Below, piece after piece: positions 1-4,982 of a stretch of DNA of 7,475 nt; position 1 is the stretch's first letter; each line of letters opens with the position of its first letter. Position numbers and translations under genes: made by a program. The notes below the pieces were generated by a model. It did no database searches. It was not told the origin of the DNA and worked only from the letters and a program-made list of their open reading frames with translations. The stretch is taken from positions 1 through 7,475 of the forward strand of contig JAKLIM010000173.1 in assembly GCA_022709605.1 (NCBI GenBank), given 5' to 3'. This stretch comes from Bacteroidota bacterium (GTDB taxonomy: Bacteria > Bacteroidota > Bacteroidia > Bacteroidales > Paludibacteraceae).

Positions 1-384
1 AATACGAGCTCCACCTGTTTCGCAGGCTTCTCTGAAAGTGCCCGGTCCGCGATCGGCAAGACTCGTAACCGTGATTACTTTACCACCACGACCGCCAAAA
101 GTGTATTTTCCTCCACCTTCGGCACCCGGAAATGCAGGAATTTTTGCCTGAGGTAAATCAGTAGGACGTTCAGCCCATTGAATAAAAGGTTTGCCTTTCA
201 ATGATTCTGCATTTATAACAGGCAATGCTTTTTCGAATGCCTCCTGAGCACTTTTCTTTTCAGCATCAAGTTTTTGATCGGCAACTTCTTGTTGTTCTTT
301 TGGAACTTGCGGGTATTGTGCTGTCGATGTTACCAGGCATAACATCATAAAAGAAAAGAATACAGCAATTGATTTTTTAATCAT
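1..384 (-). CDS. Pectate-lyase-like (PL1 family) secreted protein, N-terminal part
   Basis: This is the first 128 codons of a minus-strand gene that leaves the window at position 1, so the catalytic part is not seen. Translation from the ATG at 384-382 gives a signal peptide (MIKK, then a hydrophobic run, with likely cleavage after Ala22 in TSTA-Q), so the product is exported. A charged, Lys/Glu/Gln-rich linker follows (about residues 28-65). From residue 84 comes AFPGAEGGGKYTFGGRGGK and then VTSLADRGPGTFREAC, the typical entry into the right-handed parallel beta-helix of family PL1 pectate lyases and relatives, which cleave polygalacturonate by beta-elimination. The family call rests on this N-terminal signature alone; other polysaccharide lyases of similar fold are possible. 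No Shine-Dalgarno sequence precedes the start, as is usual in Bacteroidota. A terminator lies between it and the upstream thioredoxin gene, so it is probably a separate transcription unit. Confidence 0.8.
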   Translation of the reverse strand, partial: MIKKSIAVFFSFMMLCLVTSTAQYPQVPKEQQEVADQKLDAEKKSAQEAFEKALPVINAESLKGKPFIQWAERPTDLPQAKIPAFPGAEGGGKYTFGGRGGKVITVTSLADRGPGTFREACETGGARI

Positions 385-460
385 TTTTTTTGAGAATTGA
401 ATTAGTTTTTTGTTTAATTATCATTGAATAAATGACGATAAAAAACGGACCATGTACTCA

Positions 461-501
461 AATAAAAAAAAACAGAGACTCAGAATTAAAGCTGAATCTC
501 T
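461..501 (-). terminator. Rho-independent terminator after the thioredoxin gene
   Basis: Read on the minus strand, AGAGATTCAG (501-492) pairs with CTGAGTCTCT (483-474) as a 10-bp stem with one T-G wobble and an 8-nt loop. It is followed by a long T-tract (472-461, interrupted by one A). It lies about 56 nt past the stop of the TlpA-like gene and before the pectate-lyase-like gene. It therefore probably ends the btuB-btuG-thioredoxin unit and separates it from the next gene. Confidence 0.85.
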
Positions 502-556
502 ATTCAATTATTTGAAAAACAATGTAATATCAGTTAATTAATACTTCCCATTGTTT

Positions 557-1072
557 CTAGAGTAGTTTATTGATTACCTTTTTCATTTCCGAAAACTCGG
601 CTTCATTGTACAATCGTGTCAACATTACTATTTTCCCTGTTTTGTCAATAATTACATTGCGCGTAATGCCTGCTTTGCGGTCGGCATAAAGTGCAAATAT
701 ATCAGCATTCGGATCGAGTCCGATGGGGTAGGTGATGCCGGTACTTTGTGCAAATTTCAGTACTGTTTCGAGTGGTTCATCGCGGTCGATGGCAATTAAT
801 GCAAAGTTTCGATTTGCTTTGTGTTTTTGCCAGATATCACTTTCAATAAAAGGCATTTCCTTGCGACAAACACCGCACCAACTGGCTGTAAATTGCAACA
901 TAACCACTTTGCCTTTAAAGTCAGATAGTTTGATGCTTAATCCGGATGTTAGTTTTATGCTGAAATCGGGAGCTTTATCACCCACTTTTACTAGATAACC
1001 ACGGTCATCAGTTGTTTGTGCTACAGCGTTTAACGATAATAGCAAAGATATGCAAATTAATAGTTTTTTCAT
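557..1072 (-). CDS. TlpA/ResA-like periplasmic thioredoxin-fold protein
   Basis: The 171-residue product starts at the ATG 1072-1070. A longer in-frame start at 1126 exists, but only the inner start puts a classic signal peptide at the N-terminus (MKKLL, hydrophobic core, cleavage near AVA-Q19), so export to the periplasm is likely. A TlpA/AhpC-type thioredoxin domain follows: GDKAPDFSIK at 31-40, LSDFKGKVVMLQF at about 49-61, then W65 and the CGVC active site at 66-69. The strand ending IIDKTGKIV (141-149) closes the fold. Family members reduce or exchange disulfides outside the cytoplasm. The usual cis-proline before the last strands is replaced by Thr137 (GITRNVIID), which may alter substrate handling. 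It is the last gene of the unit below btuB and btuG, 60 bp after btuG, with a candidate promoter of its own and a terminator behind it. The substrate is unknown. Confidence 0.9.
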   Translation of the reverse strand: MKKLLICISLLLSLNAVAQTTDDRGYLVKVGDKAPDFSIKLTSGLSIKLSDFKGKVVMLQFTASWCGVCRKEMPFIESDIWQKHKANRNFALIAIDRDEPLETVLKFAQSTGITYPIGLDPNADIFALYADRKAGITRNVIIDKTGKIVMLTRLYNEAEFSEMKKVINKLL

Positions 1073-1097
1073 TTTTATAAAAATTGAATTTATTTTG

Positions 1098-1105
1098 CAA
1101 AAGTA
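1098..1105 (-). promoter_or_regulatory. Candidate Bacteroidota -7 element before the thioredoxin gene
   Basis: On the minus strand TACTTTTG matches the Bacteroidota -7 consensus TAnnTTTG and ends 25 nt before the chosen ATG at 1072. The nearest upstream TTG is only 14 nt away, shorter than the usual spacing to a -33 element, so the -33 match is poor. If real, it would let the thioredoxin gene be transcribed independently of the B12-controlled promoter. The position also supports the 1072 start, because a transcript beginning here could not include the 1126 start. Confidence 0.4.
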
Positions 1106-1132
1106 AGAAAATGTTTTCACAATCATATTTTC

Positions 1133-2212
1133 TTAGCGAAATACTACCTTTTTCGGATTTAATCCGACTTCTTTCAATCGGAATTTTAATTTTCCATTTC
1201 TGTTGAAGCAAAGTACATCGCCCAAAACGGTGTACGATTTTGCATCAGTCAAATATACATCGCCGTTTATCGGGTTTATATCAATCCCGAAAGGCGTACT
1301 CAACACGGTACCATCGGTTATGAAATTTTGCGAAATGATTGTTTCATACTTGCAGTCAAAAACCTTGATTTCGGATGTTTGTGTAGTAAAATTGTAATTG
1401 TAAATGTAGGCTGTATCGTTGTGAATAGTGAAATTTAATGCCTGAATATTGTTGAAAGTCTCTATTAAAGCATCTGTTGCCGCATTTATACGTTGAAATT
1501 TATAAGGATTTGTGCCATAATTACCACGCGAAACCACATACACATCTCCTTCGCTGTCGGCATGCATTGCTCCCGGATTTACACCTACTGTTATTTTCTT
1601 TATTTCGGTAAAAGTATTTAAATCAATGACCGAAACCGTATTATCGTAATTCGGAAAATTCAGGCCGCCGGAGTTTGAAATATATAATTTATTGTTTGCT
1701 ACACATATTCCATCCGGATTTTTACCACATTGCGTAAACGATTCAATTTTTAAAGTCGTTGTATCAATTTTCGCCACTGTGCCATCGAACGAACAAACGT
1801 ATGCTTTACCGCCATAAAACTCAATGAAACGTGGCTGGTGACCACCACCATTTTCTTTGAACATAGGGATTTGCTTCAATGATTTTCCTGATTTAGCATT
1901 AATTATTTCTATCTGACTCGACTGATTAACAACGATATACAGTTTCGAACCATAAATTCCCATGTCATTGGCAGTGTCACCTAAACCCCGTTTATTAGCA
2001 CTTAGAAAAAAATCGGAAACGAGCGTATTTGTTGTTAAATCATACTTTGCCAGGGTGCTGTTATTCGAATTAAAAAGTCCTTCGGAAAGAATATATAGCT
2101 GCGTGGGTTCATTCGATCCCGCGTTGTTTGACAGTTTTAGTTTGTCTTCCATGTCGTCGCAAGAAATCAAAAACAACAGAAGCAATAAGCAGAGTGAATG
2201 TATCTTCTTCAT
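1133..2212 (-). CDS. btuG: BtuG-like surface lipoprotein, YncE/DUF5074-type beta-propeller
   Basis: The 359-residue product starts at ATG 2212-2210. This start was chosen over 2236 because it opens directly into a lipoprotein signal: MKK, a Leu-rich core, and the lipobox LISC with Cys18. The residues after the cysteine are acidic (DDMED, 19-23), resembling the Bacteroidota lipoprotein export signal that sends lipoproteins to the cell surface. The body consists of repeated blade-like units of the YncE/DUF5074 type, such as NKLYISNSGG (173-182), NTVSVIDLNTF (191-201) and ITVGVNPGAMHADSEGDVYV (207-226). In gut Bacteroides, BtuG is a surface beta-propeller lipoprotein that binds cobalamin very tightly and passes it to BtuB. 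Finding this protein directly downstream of a riboswitch-controlled btuB makes that role likely here. A generic YncE-like protein with another ligand is the alternative. No TAnnTTTG element was found before it, suggesting co-transcription with btuB. Confidence 0.85.
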   Translation of the reverse strand: MKKIHSLCLLLLLFLISCDDMEDKLKLSNNAGSNEPTQLYILSEGLFNSNNSTLAKYDLTTNTLVSDFFLSANKRGLGDTANDMGIYGSKLYIVVNQSSQIEIINAKSGKSLKQIPMFKENGGGHQPRFIEFYGGKAYVCSFDGTVAKIDTTTLKIESFTQCGKNPDGICVANNKLYISNSGGLNFPNYDNTVSVIDLNTFTEIKKITVGVNPGAMHADSEGDVYVVSRGNYGTNPYKFQRINAATDALIETFNNIQALNFTIHNDTAYIYNYNFTTQTSEIKVFDCKYETIISQNFITDGTVLSTPFGIDINPINGDVYLTDAKSYTVLGDVLCFNRNGKLKFRLKEVGLNPKKVVFR

Positions 2213-2254
2213 AAAAATAATATTTAAATTCTTCAATTAGGAAAAACCTCAAAA

Positions 2255-2336
2255 CGTCGAAGACTTTTGATTGTTTCTTTACTTGTAAAAGTGAATCATG
2301 TTTTAAATCAAAAGAAACTTTTTCGAGTCTTCGACG
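2255..2336. repeat. Inverted repeat in the btuB-btuG gap (11-bp perfect arms)
   Basis: CGTCGAAGACT (2255-2265) is exactly complementary to AGTCTTCGACG (2326-2336), 60 nt apart. A second pair, CTTTTGATT (2264-2272) with AATCAAAAG (2306-2314), continues it. On the btuG-proximal side the two segments form a contiguous 18-nt complement, while the btuB-proximal side has a 13-nt interruption. In the transcript this long stem would compete with the compact hairpin at 2315-2347, since both use the same bases. Confidence 0.75.
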
Positions 2337-2347
2337 TCGAAAAGTTT
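2306..2347 (-). terminator. Terminator-like hairpin immediately after btuB
   Basis: On the minus strand, 2 nt after the btuB stop codon, 2347-2337 pairs with 2326-2315 (11 bp with one bulged A). A small GTC-GAA-GAC stem can form inside the loop, and the 3' flank is the T-rich TTTCTTTTGATTT. The shape suits partial termination or 3'-end protection of btuB mRNA. The tail is not a pure T-run, so read-through into btuG is expected. Confidence 0.5.
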
Positions 2348-2348
2348 T

Positions 2349-4412
2349 TTAAAACTTCAAACTCACCGTCCCTCTCAACGACCGACCCGGCATTGGGAAC
2401 CATTTAACTACCGCATAATTTTCATTCAACAAATTCAATATTTCGACATTTACTTTTAGTAATTTGTCTTTCAATTGAAAACTTCTTGATGCTGAAATGC
2501 TGTGATCGGCATATCCGGCCAAGCGATTTTCGGCATAATTTTGAAAAAGAGCATACCGCTTGCCCGACCAAAGCATCGAATAAGCCACATCCACCCAAGG
2601 AGTTTCAAAGGCTAACTTTCCTGAACCGGAAACGCGCGGCGTGTATGGAATTTGATGCCCGAATGTATTTTCGTCGGGAGTTGTCATGTCCAATGCCCGT
2701 TGATACGTATAAGTTCCACCCAATACAAAGCCCAGTTTTTTCGATGCTTCTATCGAAGTTTCGGCAGTCAGATCAATTCCAGTAATCTTCACTTTTCCAA
2801 TATTTACCATTGTCCAATTAAAAAGGTTTTTAGTTGGCATAGCCACAATTTTATCCCTTACATTATTTCGGTATGCATCTACAGTTACCGAAAATAAAGG
2901 CATCCACCTGGCTGGTGTTACCGAATAAGTTGCGCCTACATTCATCTGATCCGTAATTTCGGGACGCAAGTCGGCGTTCCCAATTCTCGAATAATACAAA
3001 TCGTTGAATGTTGGCAGTCGGAAGATGTTTTTGTAAAAAGCCCTGAAGCGCAAATCAGTCTGGTTGAAAGGTTTATAAGTAAGACTGACATAAGGCGAAA
3101 GTCTGTTCTGATTGGAAGATTGCGTACCACTTTTCACAGACTCTGTAACCAATGTTGAAAGTAAACTTGCGGTTGCCAGCACATTTTCGGTTACATATTT
3201 GGCTGCCAAAACCGACAGCAGACTGTAACGAACAGGTTGAGCAAAACTTTCAGTCAGTGATGTGTTTTCGTAACGGGCAAACATATTATTTACCGAAGCA
3301 TCAGTCGAAAACGAGAAGGAAAGATGTTGAAAAGCTCTGTAAAGTACTGACGCCGAAGTATAATACTCATTTTGAGTAAAATAACTTTCTTCGTGTCCGG
3401 CATTGTTCAACACAACAGTATCGAGATAATGCAGATAGCCATGATTATATTTGGCATTCAATTGCAACGAAAACAGTTTTGAGAAATGATTTTCGTAATG
3501 TGCCTGCGTGAAAAAAGTATTGTCCCACATGCGTTGCGAAGTGAAAGCGCCTTCGTTGTAAAGAATCGTTCCACCGGGTAGTCCGCGTTCTGAATTGTAA
3601 AAATATGTCTTCAGATAACCCGATTCATTTTCAGAGAAATTGGCATGCAAAGCGCCTTCAATTCTGAAATTATGTACGTCTGAATTCTTTCGTATTTCAT
3701 TGGAAGTAATGCCATTACCCAAATAACTTTGTTGTAATAAATACGGATATTCACCATGAGCTGAAAGCCATTCGCCACTCAGGGAAGCAGCATATTTTTT
3801 ACTTATTTTTTGTTGCACTAAAAATGCAGGGTTGATCAATCCGAACGAACCGACTTTCAGTGATGCTTTTCCGTTGAATTTTTTATTAGTTGTAAATTGA
3901 GGGCTTAAAGTTCGGATGTTAAGCAGCGAAGCCGAAGCAAACAAGCGAGCCGCTTGAAAAATATTATCGCTTTGTCCGTTGTTGAGCGAAAGCATGTCCA
4001 CATTGTCGAGTGAAAAACGACCGATGTCGATTTGTCCGGTCTGACAATCGGTAAGCGTAATGCCATCGTAACTCACTGCTGTATGCGCTGCTCCCAAACT
4101 GCGCACCGAAATGGTTTTCAGTCCGCCAATGCCACCGTAGTCTTTCACCGTGACGCCCGAAAAATACTTTACCGCATCCGAAACCTGTAGCGCATTCAGT
4201 TTCTCAATTTGTTTCGACGAAAGAATCTGGAGCGGGGCCGAAGCGCGTACTTCGGTGTTGCGGTATTGTTCGGTAACGGTAACTTCGTGGATGTTATACA
4301 CTTTGGTTGTATCGAGTTTGTCTTCGGCAACGATGGTCGAAGGAAAAACCCAAACACCCGAAATGAATAAATACAACCGAATAGTTGAAATCCGAAACGT
4401 TGAAAAATGCAT
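2349..4412 (-). CDS. btuB: BtuB-like TonB-dependent cobalamin receptor
   Basis: The 687-residue product is an outer-membrane TonB-dependent transporter, probably for cobalamin, running from ATG 4412-4410 to a TAA at 2351-2349. A signal peptide covers about residues 1-29. A short segment with a TonB-box-like stretch (IHEVTVTE, 41-48) is followed by the plug domain: APLQILSSKQIEKLNA (59-74), GVTVKDYGGIGGLKTISVRS (86-105), then TAVSYDGITLTD and DNVDMLSLNNG. The rest is a beta-barrel with many aromatic-rich strands, a TonB-receptor motif (NADLRPEITDQMNVG, about residue 475 on), and an ending of PMPGRSLRGTVSLKF with the usual terminal Phe. The length is normal for BtuB of this phylum. Assignment to cobalamin rather than another ligand comes mainly from the riboswitch in its leader and the BtuG-like gene behind it. 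It has no Shine-Dalgarno sequence. Confidence 0.92.
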   Translation of the reverse strand: MHFSTFRISTIRLYLFISGVWVFPSTIVAEDKLDTTKVYNIHEVTVTEQYRNTEVRASAPLQILSSKQIEKLNALQVSDAVKYFSGVTVKDYGGIGGLKTISVRSLGAAHTAVSYDGITLTDCQTGQIDIGRFSLDNVDMLSLNNGQSDNIFQAARLFASASLLNIRTLSPQFTTNKKFNGKASLKVGSFGLINPAFLVQQKISKKYAASLSGEWLSAHGEYPYLLQQSYLGNGITSNEIRKNSDVHNFRIEGALHANFSENESGYLKTYFYNSERGLPGGTILYNEGAFTSQRMWDNTFFTQAHYENHFSKLFSLQLNAKYNHGYLHYLDTVVLNNAGHEESYFTQNEYYTSASVLYRAFQHLSFSFSTDASVNNMFARYENTSLTESFAQPVRYSLLSVLAAKYVTENVLATASLLSTLVTESVKSGTQSSNQNRLSPYVSLTYKPFNQTDLRFRAFYKNIFRLPTFNDLYYSRIGNADLRPEITDQMNVGATYSVTPARWMPLFSVTVDAYRNNVRDKIVAMPTKNLFNWTMVNIGKVKITGIDLTAETSIEASKKLGFVLGGTYTYQRALDMTTPDENTFGHQIPYTPRVSGSGKLAFETPWVDVAYSMLWSGKRYALFQNYAENRLAGYADHSISASRSFQLKDKLLKVNVEILNLLNENYAVVKWFPMPGRSLRGTVSLKF

Positions 4413-4532
4413 ACAATACTATTTGTTTAACGAAAAACGAAATAGCTTGCAAGAAAATTAACCCAACAAAGGCAAAATGAAATATTTGCAGATGTTTCGT
4501 CGCTTTTTCCTCGAAAGCTTCTGAAAAAATTA
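4413..4532 (-). other. btuB leader between the riboswitch aptamer and the start codon
   Basis: These 120 nt form the likely expression platform. No strong GC-rich hairpin with a T-run is visible, so control by blocking translation seems more likely than termination. Two stretches could act as the L13 partner of the aptamer's L5 loop: TTTTTTCA (minus, 4529-4522), just after the aptamer, and TTTTTCA (minus, 4407-4401), which covers btuB codons 3-5. An out-of-frame reading frame of 81 codons begins at 4539 and runs into btuB; it looks like chance. Confidence 0.45.
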
Positions 4533-4587
4533 CATGCATGTTGGCAGGTCTTCTGACTTACTCCCGTATTTGAACGCCTTCCCGAGA

Positions 4588-4615
4588 CCTCCCCCTAACC
4601 CCTCCAAAGGAGGGG
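4588..4615 (+). repeat. REP-like C-rich palindromic repeat, copy 1 (in riboswitch P8 region)
   Basis: A C-rich leader (CCTCCCCCTAA, 4588-4598) is followed by a perfect 7-bp hairpin, CCCCTCC (4599-4605) AAA GGAGGGG (4609-4615). It lies between the riboswitch blocks GCCACTG and GGGAAGGCG, so in the RNA it sits in the P8 arm or loop as its G-rich complement. Short elements of this C-rich, A-rich-loop design resemble interspersed palindromic repeats; whether it is repeated elsewhere in this genome cannot be seen here. Confidence 0.65.
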
Positions 4616-4624
4616 AAAATCGCA

Positions 4625-4642
4625 TTAAATCAATTGATTTAA
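4625..4642. repeat. 18-nt perfect palindrome inside the riboswitch
   Basis: TTAAATCAATTGATTTAA reads the same on both strands. It lies between repeat copy 1 and the GCCACTG block, in the expanded P8 region. It could fold as an A/T hairpin in RNA, serve as a dimeric DNA-binding site, or simply belong to the inserted repeat unit. Confidence 0.6.
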
Positions 4643-4693
4643 ACGAAGAAGTACCCAGTGGCAAAAGAGTTGTTCAATACGTTTTACTCTCTT

Positions 4694-4723
4694 AAGCCTC
4701 CCTTTAGGGAGGTTTGGAGGGTG
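4694..4723 (-). repeat. REP-like C-rich palindromic repeat, copy 2, inverted relative to copy 1
   Basis: On the minus strand a C-rich leader (CACCCTCCAAA, 4723-4713) is followed by the 6-bp hairpin CCTCCC (4712-4707) TAAA GGGAGG (4702-4697). On the plus strand AAG/TTT extends the stem by three pairs, including a wobble. The leader-AA-hairpin-A-rich-loop order matches copy 1, but the orientation is opposite. It sits between the riboswitch block CTGTAAGC and the 5' arm of P7. The base sequences of the copies differ, so they are related in design and not identical. Confidence 0.6.
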
Positions 4724-4813
4724 TTGAGCTTACAGCAGCGGGACTGTTCAGGATTTTCACCTGATTCCCTATTATCACTTTGGACCGATGGCCTGAGTGA
4801 ACCAATGCAAATG

Positions 4814-4821
4814 CAAAGATA
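4814..4821 (-). promoter_or_regulatory. Candidate -7 element of the btuB promoter
   Basis: TATCTTTG on the minus strand matches TAnnTTTG and lies directly before the riboswitch. Transcription would start only a few bases downstream, at the 5' side of the P1/P2 pairing, exactly where a riboswitch leader should begin. The best TTG for a -33 element is 24 nt upstream, rather long, so the -33 part is uncertain. The 5' leader of btuB would be about 395 nt. Confidence 0.55.
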
Positions 4822-4926
4822 AGCAAATATTCAATTCATTATTTCCAATATTCAAAAAATCATTTTTTATTGATTAAAATACACTAAAGAAAATATTGTT
4901 TTTAACAATTTTAATTTCCGAAAAAC

Positions 4927-4934
4927 TATATTTG
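4927..4934 (+). promoter_or_regulatory. Candidate -7 element of the sppA promoter
   Basis: TATATTTG on the plus strand matches TAnnTTTG and lies 48 nt before the sppA start codon, giving an estimated leader of about 40 nt. No well-spaced TTG is visible for the -33 element. Together with the -7 element at 4814-4821 it makes the AT-rich stretch 4816-4982 a divergent promoter region. No other structure was seen there. Confidence 0.5.
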
Positions 4935-4982
4935 TCGGCTAATTCAATACAATAATAATTTCCACACAAAAACCAACCCCAA

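Larger units (their letters stand above)
4533..4815 (-). ncRNA. Cobalamin (adenosylcobalamin-type) riboswitch with expanded periphery
   Basis: Reading the minus strand, the conserved blocks appear in order: GCATTGGTT at the 5' end; TAATAGGGAATCAGGTG (4774-4758); the P5/L5 hairpin CAGGTGAAAATCCTG; CTGTAAGC (4735-4728); GCCACTG (4662-4656); GGGAAGGCG (4583-4575); and the B12 box AAGTCAGAAGACCTGCC (4559-4543), followed by CAACATGC, which can close P1. P7 is recognisable: CGTATTGAAC (4681-4672) pairs with GTTCAAATACG (4575-4565) with one bulged A. It senses cobalamin and should turn down btuB and btuG downstream when B12 is present. The element spans about 280 nt, longer than the usual roughly 200, because two C/G-rich hairpin repeats and a palindrome occupy peripheral regions. 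The exact ends and the P3 and P8 pairings are less sure than the class call. Confidence 0.95.

Noticed and set aside
385..460. Promoter for the pectate-lyase-like gene.
   Set aside because: No TAnnTTTG element was found in this stretch, and the weak TTTG/TATC combination is not convincing enough to annotate.
1073..1126. Upstream start of the thioredoxin gene (18 extra residues).
   Set aside because: The extra residues would put a charged, non-signal segment before a textbook signal peptide, and the start lies upstream of the candidate -7 element. The 1072 start is preferred.
2213..2236. Upstream start of the btuG-like gene (8 extra residues).
   Set aside because: MKKIHSLC at 2212 opens directly into a normal lipoprotein signal, so the longer form is unnecessary.
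2486..3379. Several plus-strand open frames opposite btuB.
   Set aside because: They are antisense shadows of a long, clearly homologous TonB-dependent receptor and show no domain or signal of their own.
4294..4539. 81-codon minus-strand reading frame starting inside the riboswitch 3' end and overlapping btuB out of frame, as a possible leader peptide or small membrane protein.
   Set aside because: Most of its second half is the shadow of btuB. Its start lies in the P1 strand, no ribosome-binding signal is present, and the hydrophobicity follows from T-rich leader sequence.
4588..4723. The two C-rich repeats as a short CRISPR array or as a Rho-independent terminator of sppA or btuB.
   Set aside because: The copies are inverted and not identical, and there are only two. 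They have no T-run at the right place and lie within a clearly recognisable cobalamin riboswitch.
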